Shown in pieces: positions 52,101 through 64,000 of a stretch of 64,000 bases of DNA. The stretch lies in contig JADJXF010000014.1 in NCBI GenBank assembly GCA_016715995.1, forward strand, positions 1 to 64,000, in the 5' to 3' direction. Within the stretch, counting starts at the first letter, position 1; each line of letters begins with the position of its first letter. The stretch is from Flavobacteriales bacterium. Lineage in GTDB: Bacteria; Bacteroidota; Bacteroidia; Flavobacteriales_F; PHOS-HE28. A program made the translations under genes and the position numbers. The notes beneath the pieces were generated by a model. That model was not told where the DNA came from. It saw nothing but the letters and a program-made list of their open reading frames with translations, and did not search any database.

Positions 52101-55100
52101 CGGCCAGTGCCTCGGCATTGGCCTTGATCTTGGCCAGCTTGTGGGCGCGCTGCTTCAGCGTCTCGGCCAGCTGCTTGCGCTCGCTATCGGTGGCCACCAT
52201 GGCCAGGCCGCGGGGCAGCAGGTAATTGCGGGCGTAGCCCTCGCGCACCTTCACCACGTCGTTGGCGTAGCCTAGGTGCTCCACGTCTTGTTTCAGGATG
52301 ACTTCCATGGTCGTTCGTGTGGAGGGTTACTTCATCATGTCGGCCACGTACGGCATCAGCGCCAGGTGGCGGCAACGCTTGACGGCCTGGCTCACCTTCC
52401 GCTGGTACTTCAGGCTGGTGCCGGTGAGGCGGCGGGGCAGGATCTTGCCCTGCTCATTCACGAAGCGCAGGAGGAACTGCTCGTCCTTGTAGTCGATGTA
52501 GGTGATCCCCATCTTCTTGAAACGGCAGTACTTCTCCTTCTTCGTCTCGATGGCGATCGGCGTCAGATAACGGATCTCGCTGTTGTTCTCGGCTGCCATG
52601 GTACTAGGCGTTTTCGGTTTCCGCGATTTCCTTCTTCTTGTTGCGCTTGCGCTCGGCGAACGCCAGGTGATGCTTGTCCATCACCGTGGTGAGGAACCGG
52701 ATCACACGCTCATCACGACGGTACTCGGTCTCGAGCTTGGCGACGAACGCGGGGTCCGCCTCGAACTCGATCAGGTGGTAGAAGCCCGTGGACTTCTTCT
52801 GGATGGGATACGCGAGCTTGCGCATCCCCCAGCTTTCTTCATGGTGGACTTTGCCATGGCCTGTTTTGATCAGGTCTTTGATCTTCTTTACCGTCTCCTT
52901 TGTCTGGTCCTCAGACAAAACGGGAGTTAAAATGAAGACGGTCTCGTACCGGTTGGTCATTGCCTTTCGGTTGATTTGGGGCCGCGAATCTAGCCGATTC
53001 TCCTATTCCATGGCCGTTTGAGGGTTGACTAGCGGTTGAGGGTTGAGGGTTACGCGGAGCGAAGGTTGTTGGCTAACCAACCCGAGGCGAGCTGCCAACC
53101 TACTGCAAGACAACGACTTCATTGCTTCAACCCCCAACTTATCAACCTCCAACCCCCGACCCTGATGCGCCTCTATCTTGGCCGCCCATGGATCCTTTTG
53201 TCGTCAGTGCTCGCAAATACCGACCGGAAACCTTCGACACGGTGGTAGGCCAAGAGGCCGTGACCGAGACGCTGAAGAACGCGATCCGGAGCAAGCACCT
53301 TGCCTCGGCCTTCCTCTTCACCGGGCCGCGCGGCGTAGGCAAGACCACCTGCGCCCGGATCCTGGCGCGCACCATCAACTGCGAGAACCTGGGCGAGGAC
53401 CTGGTGGCCTGCGACACCTGCGACCCGTGCAAGACATTCAAGGAGGGCCACAGCCTCAACATCTTCGAGCTCGACGCCGCCAGCAACAACAGTGTTGAGG
53501 ACATCCGCAACCTGATCCTGCAGGTCTCCATCGCACCGCAGGTAGGAAGCAAGAAGGTGTACATCATCGACGAAGTGCACATGCTCAGCCAGGCGGCCTT
53601 CAACGCCTTCCTGAAGACCCTGGAGGAACCGCCGAGCTACGCCATCTTTATCCTGGCCACCACCGAGAAGCACAAGATCCTGCCTACCATACTGAGCCGC
53701 TGCCAGGTCTTCGACTTCCACCGGATCCAGCTCGGCGACATCACGCGCCACCTTGCCGGGATCGCGGAGAAGGAGGGCATCGAAACCGAGGCGAAGGCCC
53801 TGCACGTGATCGCGCAGAAAGCGGATGGCGGCCTGCGCGACGCGCTGAGCATCTTCGATCAGCTGGTGAGCTTCGCGGGCAACCGCCTCACCTACCACGA
53901 CGTGGTGAAGAACCTCAACGTGCTGGACCATGAGCATTACTTCAGCCTCACGGACAGCATTGTGAAAGGCGATGTGCCCGCCGCGCTGGTGGAGTACAAC
54001 ACCATCTTTCAGCACGGCTTCGATGGCCACCTCTTCGTGACCGGCCTGGCGCGCCACTTCCGCGACCTGCTGGTGAGCCAGGATGTGCGCACGCTGCCGC
54101 TCCTGGAAGTGAGCGAGGACTTGGTGAAGCGCTACGGCGAACAGGCACAGAGCACGCCGCGCGAGCTGCTGATCCGCGGGCTGGACCGCCTCGCGCAGTG
54201 CGATGCGCAATACAAGCAGAGCAAGGAGCCGCGCTTGCTGGTGGAGCTCACGCTGATGCAGCTCTGCAGGTTGAATGCGTCCGCCGCATTGGAACCCATC
54301 GCGGCTGCCGAGGCTGAAAAAAAAAGCCCTGACCTAAGCAAACCGCCTGTGGCGAAGCCCTTGGCGGCGCATCCCGAAGAGGCCACGCCCATTCCACCGG
54401 CGGTGTTGGCTGAGCCCAAGTCCGGCGCTGGTGGTGATGGGTACACGCCGAAGCGGCGGTTGGTACGTGACCACGTCAGCATCAAGCCGGTTGCACCGGC
54501 CACGCCCTCTCTTGGCGATGTGGCGGCACTGGACACCGACGAAGGCCCTGCATTGCCTACGGCCACAAAGGAGGTGAACCTGGCGCTGCTCGCGCGCTTG
54601 TGGAGCGATTATGCCCTGGCGAAGAAGCGTGAAGGCAAGAACAGCCTGCACGCCACGCTCGCAGCGGGCGAGCCGGAGGCAACCGGACCCAGCGCCATCC
54701 GCTTTGCCATTGTGAACGATGTGCAGGAGAAGTACATGCGCGAGGAGAAGCCCGTGCTCCTCTCCCATCTGCGCCGGGAACTGGCGGACCCCGCGCTTCA
54801 ACTCGAGGTGATCAAGGAGCAAGTAGTGGTGAAGCCTCGGTACACTAAGCAGGACCGCTTCAACCTGATGGCCGAGAAGAACCCGGCGCTGTTGAAGTTG
54901 CGGGATGAATTGGATCTGGATCTGGGGTGAGCGAAATGGTTGTCGGTTGTCAGTCGTTGGTTGTCCGGCGAAGCGGACCTAACCCGCGCAGGTAATGAAA
55001 GTGGCCCTGTTCCTTTTCCTCGCGTTCGCATCGTCTCTGCTGTGCGCGCAGCGGACGGACACCACCGAGGTCAAGAACGGGATGTACGGCGTGTTCCAGC

Positions 55101-58100
55101 GTGATGCGTTTGGCAATCCCAAGAACCCCGTTGCCGTATTCGACTCGACGGGCAGATTGCTGCGCCATGTGTCCTATCGTGATGACCTCCTGCATGGTCC
55201 GGTGATCTGGTATGACAGCTTAGGGCGAAAGGCATGGTTGATCGCGCATAAGAAAGGGCAGAAGCACGGTCCGGATATCTTCTATTACCCCGACGGCACG
55301 GTGCAATGGAAACGAAGCAACCGGAATGGCAAGCACCATGGAGCAAGCACCTCCTTCCACCCGAATGGCCGTGTGGAATGGACGAAAGCGTACCGTCATG
55401 GCAAGCTGCACGGAGAGCGCATCCTGCGGGACTCGACGGGAGCCTTGTTCAACGGGGAGTACCTGACTGTATTCCCTGCGGGTATGGGTCACTACAGGAC
55501 AATCTGCACCAATGGGCGACCCCATGGCGAGCTGATTGTTCTCCGTGGCGATGGCATGGCGAGCTACACCGGCAGCTATAACAAGGGATACCCCGATGGC
55601 GAATTCCTCTACTTCAACAATGAGGGCAAGGTCTATCGGAGGGAGTACTATTCGATGGGCAAGTTCCTGCGCAGCACGGAAGAGGAAACCAATGCCACAC
55701 CCACCCCCTAACAGGAGCCATGACTGCATTTCCGCGATGGGTAGATTCGCCGCCGCCAACCCCCAACCGTCAATCAGAATGCCCAAGATCAAAGTCGCGA
55801 ACCCTGTAGTCGAGCTCGATGGCGATGAAATGACCCGCATCATCTGGAAGTGGATCAAAGACCAGTTGATCCTTCCTTATGTGGATGTGCCCATCGAGTA
55901 CTACGACCTTGGAATCGAGCACCGCGATGCTACCGACGACAAGGTGACGGTGAAAGCGCGAAGCGATCCTGAAGCACAGCGTGGGCATCAAATGCGCCAC
56001 CATCACACCCGACGAGGCGCGTGGAAGAATTCGGCTTGAAGCAGATGTGGAAGAGCCCCAACGGCACCATCCGGCAACATCCTTGGCGGCACCGTGTTCC
56101 GTGAGCCTATCGTAATCAGCAACATCCCGCGCTTGGTTCCGGGCTGGACGCAGCCGATCGTCATCGGCCGCCATGCCTTTGGCGACCAGTACCGCGCCAC
56201 CGATGCCGTGATCAAGGGCAAGGGCAAGCTTACCATGACCTTCACCCCCGATGATGGTAGCGAAGTGCAGACCTGGAACGTGTACGACTTCGAGGGCAAC
56301 GGCGTGGCCCCTGAGCATGTACAATACCGACGAGAGCATCGAGGGCTTCGCGCGCAGTTGCTTCAACTTGGCACTGGCGAAGAAGTGGCCGCTCTACCTC
56401 AGCACCAAGAACACCATCCTGAAGAAGTACGATGGTCGCTTCAAGGACATCTTCGAGGAAGTGTACCAAAAGGACTTCAAGGCCGCGTTCCAAGAGGCCG
56501 GCATCGTGTACGAGCACCGCTTGATCGACGATATGGTGGCCAGCGCCATGAAATGGAGCGGCGGCTACGTGTGGGCCTGCAAGAACTACGACGGTGACGT
56601 GCAGAGCGACACCGTGGCGCAAGGCTTCGGATCATTGGGCCTGATGACCAGCGTGCTCATCACCCCAGACGGAAAGACCATGGAAGCGGAGGCCGCGCAC
56701 GGCACCGTAACGCGCCACTACCGCATGCATCAGCAAGGCAAGCCCACCAGCACCAACCCCATCGCCAGCATCTTCGCATGGACGCGCGGGCTCGCCTTCC
56801 GCGGCAAGCTCGATGGCAACCAGGCGCTCAGCGATTTCAGCACGAAGCTGGAGAACGTGTGCATCCGCACGGTGGAGAGCGGCAAGATGACCAAGGACCT
56901 CGCGGCCTGCATCCACGGCGAGAAGGTGGGCCCAGAGCACTACCTATCCACCGAGAAGTTCATGGACGCCTTGCGGGAGGGGATTGAGCGGGCGTAGTGC
57001 TAGTGTTCATCTTCGCGTTCTTCCCGCACATTCGGGATGCGCTTTTCTGGCATGTCCTTCCATCGCTGGTGCTTCCTATTCGCTGTGGCCACCTTCACAA
57101 CGGCTGCATGGTTCGGCACAGGCTACCACGCGGAGGATGAGTACCAGCATGTGATTCTGCTGGCCGAGCACCTGCGCGGGAACGTGGATGCAGAATCGCT
57201 CCCGATCGATTACCACAATGGTTGGCGCAGCATGGCGCTGCCACTGATTGCCTCGGGCGTGTTCCAGACGGCTGAGGCGGTGGGCATCAAGAATCCCTTC
57301 ATGCTCGCTTTGCTGCTGAGGCTGCTCACCGCAGCGCTGTCGCTCTGGGTCATCGCGGGCTTCGTCAAGGTGGTGTTGCCTTCGGTGCGTGCGGAGAACC
57401 GCAAGGCCTTCGTCATCGTCAGCTGGTTCCTGTGGTTCATCCCGGTGCTGCACATCCGTTTCACCGGGGAGGCCTGGAGCGGCCTGCTCTTCCTGCGGGG
57501 ATTGACGCTGGTGCTTGATCCGGTGCAGCGCAAGGGCTGGGCGATCGGCGCTTGGTTCGGCGCGGCGGTGCTCTGCCGTCCAGCTGCTGCGGTGCTTCCA
57601 TTCGGCGCGTTGTTGTGGATGATCTTCTCGCAAGGAATGGAACGGAAGAATGTCCTCGCGCTCCTGGCTGGCGGCGCATCGGTATTGATCATTGGCATCC
57701 TCGTCGACAGCCTCGCTTATGGCACCTTCATAATCACCTTGTGGAATTACGGAGTGGCCGCCATTACGGGTGAGGAGGCCGCGCGCTTCACTACACTGCC
57801 GTGGTATCAATATCCGCTATTCGCGATGAAATACGCCACGCTGCCAATCGGAGCCTTGATGCTCATCGCACTTGCAATCCTGCTGGTCATGCGGCGCAAA
57901 CACCTTCTGCTCTGGTTGCTCCTGTCCTTCCTCGTCGCCCACAGCATCCTGCCCATCAAGGAGCTGCGCTTCCTCTTCCCCGTGGCGCTGCTTGTGCCGT
58001 GGCTGCTCGTGATCGCGTGGGACACGCTCTGCGAACGGTGGCCCACCGTCATGCAACGAAACATCGTCCTACAACTGCTCTTCCCATTTGTGGTGGTGAA

Positions 58101-61100
58101 TGCAATCGCACTGGTCATCGGCATGGCTACGCCGGCGGGCAACGGGCGCATCAAGCTGGCGGAAGCGATCCACGAACGATATGGCGATGAGGCCGTCCAT
58201 ATCGACCATCTGGGCGATTGGCGCCAATGGATCCCTCCCTTCTTCCTTGCGCCGCACAGCACGGAGGCGTTCACGGAGAAGATCGTCCCCAGCAGGGACA
58301 GGCCCAACCACTTTGGTGATCGCGCACGAGAGCAAAGGACTGGACCGCGTGAAGAGCCTGGAACGGATCGCTATCGCCACGCCGGGCTGGACGCACCGCT
58401 TCATGCGCTGGTATGGATTGGAGGATGGGTATGACCCGTTGGTGCTCTACCGCCTCACGACGGAGAATATCGGGCACTAGCATCTTTGCGTCCTCTTGAG
58501 CGCGCGCACGCCGATCACCCGCAAGGACATCGACCGTTTGGCCGTGCCTGCGATCATAAGCGGCATCGCCGAGCCAGTGATCTCGCTGGTGGATACGGCC
58601 TTCGTCGGGCGCTTGGGCACGGCCGACCTCGCGGCTGTGGGGATCGCGAGCAGCTTCTTCCTCTTGGTGGTGTGGGTGCTGGCGCAGACACGCAGCGCCG
58701 TGCTGGCGGTGGTGGCGCGCTACTACGGCGAGGGCCGTGTGGAGGGAATCGCCGGCCTGGTGCCCATCGCCATCTGGATGAACTTCGGCCTGGGCTTCCT
58801 CTTCTTCGCCCTCACCAATGCCTTCGCGGAGCCCATTTTCCGCGCGTACAATGCCGATGGCGAAATCCTGGCGAAGGCGGTGGAGTACTACCACATCCGC
58901 AGCTATGGCCACCCTATCGTGCTGGCCACCTTCGCGCTCACCGGCGCCTTCCGTGGCATCCAGAACCTCAGCTGGGGCATGTGGATCAGCATCGTTGGCG
59001 CACTGGTGAATGGCGTGCTCAATCCATTGCTCATCTTCGGTTACGGCCCCGTGGAGGGCATGGGCATCGCCGGCAGCGCATGGGCCAGCCTCGCCGCGCA
59101 GGTGGTGATGTTCGGCATCGCCGTGTGGATCCTGCAGACCCGCACGCCATTCAGCATCATACCGAGCGGCTGGCGGCATCCGGAGCTGAAGGGCCTCTGG
59201 CTCCTGAGCAGCAACCTCTTCGCGCGCACCATCGCGCTGAACATCTGCTACTACCTCGGCAACCGCTACGCCACGGGCTATGGCGAGGCCTATATCGGCG
59301 CGCACAGCATCGCTATGCAGATATGGCTGTTCAGCGCCTTCTTCATCGATGGCTACGCCGCGGCAGGCAGCGTGCTGGTGGGGCGCCTCAACGGAGAGCG
59401 CAACTGGCGCGACCTCTACCGCGTGAGCTGGCAGGTGGTGCGCATGAGCGTCACCATCGGCGGCGCGCTGGCCGTGATCTACCTGCTCGGATACAACCAC
59501 ATCGGTTCGCTCTTCACCTCCGATGAGCACGTGCTGACTCTATTCGCTAGCGTGTTCTGGATGGTGGTGCTCACACAACCCATCAATGCCGTGGCCTTCG
59601 CCTTCGACGGCATCTATAAGGGTCTGGGCAACGGCAAGATTCTGCGCAATGTGCTGCTCATCTCCACCTTCCTCTTCTTCGTGCCGGTGGCCTGGGGCAC
59701 CGATGCGCTGGATTGGAAGCTCTTCGCGGTATGGAGCGCCTTCCTCACCTGGATGGTCGCGCGCGGCCTGCTGCTGGCCCTGCATTTCGAGAAGCATCAC
59801 GCCCCCGCCGGACAAACCAGCCCGGCCTAACTTCGTCGGCATGATTCGCTCCCTGGTTCTTGCAGCGCTCCTCATCATCTGCGCGACGCTCCACGCGCAG
59901 GACGCGACCAAGCCTGCGAAACGCGACAGCCGATCACTGGGTGAAAGACTATGGTTCGGCGGCGGCATTGGCCTGAGCTTCGGTACGGTCACCGCCATCC
60001 AGATCGACCCCTTGGTCGGCTACAAGGTGGATCCCGCAGGCAAACTCTCCGTGGGGCTAGGCGCGAGCTATTGGTATTACCAGGACAACCGGTTCTCTCC
60101 ATCGGTGAATTTCAGCGGCTACGGCTACCGCGGATTCAGCCGCTACCGGATCATCGAGCAGCTGTTCGCCCATGCGGAATTCCTGCACCTGAATGTGGAA
60201 CGCTACATCGTCACCGAGGATGCCATCCGACGGATCTGGGTGCCGCACCTGCTCGTGGGCGGCGGCTACGCGCAATCGATGGGCGGCCGCAGCTCCTTGT
60301 ATTTCCAAGTGCTGTTCGACGTGCTCCAGGACCCCAATAGCGTGTACCGCAGCCAAGGGCCCATCGTCAGCGCGGGCGTAGGTATCGGATTCTGAGCAGG
60401 CGCCTCGAACGAAGAAGGCCACCGCTTTCGCGGTGGCCTTCAAGCCGTGGAGCCGGAGGGATTCGAACCCTCGTCCAAACGACCATGAAATGCGCTTTCT
60501 ACATGCGTAGCCTCTTCATTGGTTTTCGATCCACACCTGGGGAAGGGCACCCCAGCATGGACTTAGGTCCTGTTTCTCACCCGCGCTACGGACCACCGCG
60601 TGGGCCAGCTTCCCAGGGCGACACCCCTGAGTCGGGAAGGAGGGAAACGGGCCTCCCCGAGGGGTACTCGTCCACGCTACTGTTATTCACGTGGATTAAG
60701 CCGAACAGCCTTGGGCTGTTAAGCTGCGAGAGCGTAGTCTACTTCGCCAGTTACGGCTTTGATGCACTGGGATACGGGCCGCACATCACGCCCGGCATGC
60801 TTACACACCCCACGAAGCCGCTGTCGAAACCAGGTCGGCCCCAAGAGTGATCAAAGAACGAGGCCCAAAGGTAGGTCTCGCGTCAGGCGTCGATCATCGT
60901 GCCAATGCGGCCAAGGCATTCGGCTAAGTTTGCCGCCGCACAGAATGGCAGCTTCCTACCGCAAGATCGGCATCATCCGCGAGGGCAAACCGCCAGCAGA
61001 CCGCCGGGTTCCACTCACGCCCGCGCAATGCCGCGAGGTGAGCTTCCGTTTCCCGCAGGTCGATCTGGTGGTGCAGCGCAGCAGCGTTCGCGCATTCACA

Positions 61101-64000
61101 GACGCCGAATACACCAACGCCGGTGTGACGCTGGCGGACGACCTCGCGGACCGCGACCTCATCATCGGCGTGAAGGAAGTGCCCACCGACCAGTTGTTGC
61201 CGCACAAGGCCTATCTCTTCTTTAGCCACACCATCAAGCAGCAGCCGCACAACCGCAAGCTCATGCACGCGGTGGTCGAGAAAGGCATCACGCTCATCGA
61301 CCACGAGCTACTGACCAATGAGCATGGCGACCGGGTGCTCGCCTTCGGGTATTGGGCCGGCGTAGTGGGCGCGTACAACGGCTTCCGTGCCTGGCAACTG
61401 GCCCATGGCGGTCCGCCGTTGAAACCCGCCCACGAGTGCCACGACCTGGAAGAGCTCGAGCGGCACCTGCATGCGCTTCCACTCCCGAAGGATCTGCGCA
61501 TCGTTTTGACGGGTGGTGGACGGGTTGGCAAGGGCGCCATGGGGGTGCTTGAGCGGGCCGGGGTCGTGCGCGTGAAGCCGCAGGAATTCCTGGAACAGGA
61601 CTTCCTCAAGCCCGTGTACACCGTGCTGAATACGCAGGACCTATACGAGCGTGAGGATCGGCAACCATTCGACAAGGATGCTTTCCATGCCGACCCAACC
61701 GGGCACCGCGCACGATTCCTGACTTATGCGCGCCGGGCACAACTGTACATGGCCTGCCATTTCTGGGATCCGCGCGGTCCGAAGATTCTGAGCGCGCAAG
61801 ACCTCCGTGATCCGAACCTCGCGTTGCAGGTTATCGCGGACATCAGCTGCGACGTGGGCGGTCCGATTGATAGCACATTGCGCGCAACCAGCATCGCGGA
61901 GCCTTTCCTTGGTTATGACCGCAACACAGGTAATGAGGTGACCGCTAGCACACCGGAGAGCATCACCGTGATGGCCGTGGACAACCTGCCTTGCGAACTG
62001 CCACGCGATGCGTCCGAAGCATTCGGGCTCGACCTGATAGAGCGCGTGCTGCCCCACCTGATCGGCGATGACCATGAAGGCATGATTGATCGCGCGACAA
62101 TCGTGAAGGATGGCAGCCTGACACCGCGCTATGGGCATCTGGCGGAGTACGCCCTCGCGTGAACTAGTCGCGGTTCAGGGCAAGCTCCATCACCAGGCGG
62201 GCGTGGCCTTGGTCTAGCGGGATCACATGGGCCGTTAGCCCGCGTCCACTTTTGCGCGCCATGGTCACAAGGCCCAAGCCGGCGCCACCGCGTTCCGTGC
62301 GGCCATCGTTGGCCAGCAGCATCAGGAAGTGCTCCTTGAGGTCCGTATCGCTCATATCGTTCAGCACCTGTACCCGGTGCGCGAGCATTTCGGCTGTTGA
62401 AACGGGTACCGTGTTCCCGAGGAAGAGACGATAACCCGAACCGGAATCCAGCAACGTGGCGAAGCAGCTCTCGCCATGAGCGGATACGGTATGCAGGGTC
62501 AGATTGTCCAGCCCTTCCACCATCACGTTGAAGAGGCGCTTTCGCAGCACAACGGAATCGGCGATCTCCAAGGAATAGGCCTCCGCCTGTGCCATGAGCC
62601 GTTCTTTCATGGCATGGTCAACCGGGCCATGGTGGGCGAATACCACGCGGGTGCTGCCGGCCGCCTGCACAGGCGCCAGCAGCTGCTCGGACCAATGGTC
62701 CTTGCTCCTGTCGAGGGGGAAAGCGGCTTCCATCCCGTTGCTTTCGCGTTTCTATCGAGCGGCCCAATCGATCGACCAAGCCGCATTCAAAGTCGATATA
62801 CGCGAAAACTCTATCGATGGTTCCATGTTGATCCAGCTGCAACTACAGCTGGCCAACAACCCAAACCGGCGGATGCGAGAATGAGAAGCCCCAATCGCAC
62901 TGAATCCAACCTCACATTCACTTCGCAATGCTCTGGATTTCTGCCGGTTGAGCAATCATCTTGTTCGGGAGTTGAACACCTAGGCACTTCCATTGGTTCG
63001 GTTACTTTGCTCCAAGCATGCCAACGCTTCGTCAACCCATGTGGGCCCTTGTCGTTCTCTCCATCCTAGGGGCGGGATGTTGGGAGCTTGATGGCAATGC
63101 GGCTACCGAGGAACCTGCCTCCCCCACCGGAACCGAGGACCAGCCCTCAGCCACTGCTACGCGACCTTGGATTGAAGGCTCCGCTATTAGAGCGGTCGGC
63201 TTCCCCATGGTCGATGACAACCTGGAGCACGATACGCTCCTTGTCCAAGTCACCTTCGACCTATTGGATGGCACCTATGTCATGGTCGCCTCCAACCGGC
63301 AGGAAACCTTCGAGGGATTGCGCCTGTATCGTTACCGGTTGAAAGCGGCTGGAACGCCGGAGATGATCACCGTTTCCTCACCGGCGTATGATAGTTGGAC
63401 GATGCTTCCGACTTTCTTTTCCGTAGACACAGCATCACCGGCAAATGCCTTGTGGGTGCTGGCCAACTTCGGCGAGAAGGAGAGCTGGGGCCAGAAATTG
63501 ATGTGGCTCGAAAGCGGCTTCAACGATATCGGCTTCCTGGACGTGGCCTTGCCGGAACGGGTGATGGAAGACGACACACTCCGGCTGAAGCGGCGAAACG
63601 TCGCACCGCATGTGCGGTATAGTGTACACGGTGACACTAGCGTCTTCTCGTTCGCCTGTGACAGCGTGTTCATCTATGATGATCAGCAAGGGCGCATGGA
63701 CGAGGTGCTGCACGCCTCGCGGGTGCGATTCACTTTCGCGCGAAGCGAAGGACTGGCCCTGTGGATCGATGGCCGGAAGCGGATGATCAAGAAACCAGCG
63801 TGACCCACGGCGTAGCGAAAGCACTCCATTCCATGAACCGAATCGTCCAATGGCTCTGCACGGTGTGCCTTATGACTGTGATGCTGCATCCAATCGACCT
63901 GAATGCGCAGAGCAAGCGTGCGAAACGCGTCGGCCCAACGGCGTTCAGCGCTGGCGGCCCTTGCGACACCAGCGCATGGAAGCTCGTGTTCCACGACGAG

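Overview
This 64 kb window comes from a GC-rich member of the Bacteroidota, most likely related to Flavobacteriales. The evidence is the complete type IX secretion/gliding core (gldK-gldL-gldM-gldN with a PorP/SprF-type protein), a MiaB / sigma-54 activator / LptE gene string, an S46 dipeptidyl-peptidase, TonB-dependent and Porin_O/P-type outer-membrane proteins, near-absence of Shine-Dalgarno sites, and many promoters resembling the Bacteroidota -7 box TAnnTTTG. The lineage is inferred from gene content; no 16S gene is present.

Layout. 1-8.15 kb: a LytTR-type two-component pair (response regulator cut by the left edge, propeller/Y_Y_Y histidine kinase), a TonB-dependent receptor and a DUF3857/transglutaminase protein, all on the minus strand and all broken by many small indels. 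8.2-10.5 kb: der and era GTPases (also damaged) and an initiator tRNA. 10.5-21.3 kb: secretion locus on the minus strand, reading porP/sprF, gldK, gldL, gldM, gldN, a second gldN, a remnant of a third gldN tail, an ABC-F ATPase and a second gldM. 21.3-25.2 kb: arginase-fold protein and topA. 25.4-35.2 kb (plus strand): msrB, a PepSY-like protein, miaB, sigma-54 activator, lptE, DUF6438 lipoprotein, S46 peptidase, DUF2157 and GDYXXLXY membrane proteins. 35.1-49.6 kb: EI24 protein, purB, sanA-like, porin, DinB, L-2-hydroxyglutarate oxidase plus MFS transporter, OmpA-type protein, small beta-barrel, aconitase, and a three-gene putative metal module (MbnP-like lipoprotein, CDVCG outer-membrane protein, small Cys protein). 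49.7-64 kb: bestrophin, dipeptide epimerase, rpsF-rpsR-rplI, dnaX, MORN protein, isocitrate dehydrogenase, glycosyltransferase, MATE exporter, a barrel protein, tmRNA, LYS1/alanine dehydrogenase-like protein, SiaB-like protein, a lipoprotein, and the start of a probable family 16 glycoside hydrolase.

How the genes relate. GldK/L/M/N and PorP/SprF are parts of one secretion machine. The nearby second copies of gldM and gldN suggest an alternative or specialised set of ring and motor parts. Aconitase and isocitrate dehydrogenase are neighbouring TCA steps but lie apart. The miaB-sigma54-lptE string is a compact housekeeping operon.

Data quality. Frameshifts are dense in the first 9.6 kb and recur in purB, icd and the glycosyltransferase. 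Because they hit essential genes (der, era, purB), they are more likely sequence or assembly errors than true gene decay. The best candidates for new biology are the duplicated gldM/gldN set, the near-leaderless promoter architecture, the arginase-fold protein with lost metal ligands beside the secretion genes, and the metal module.
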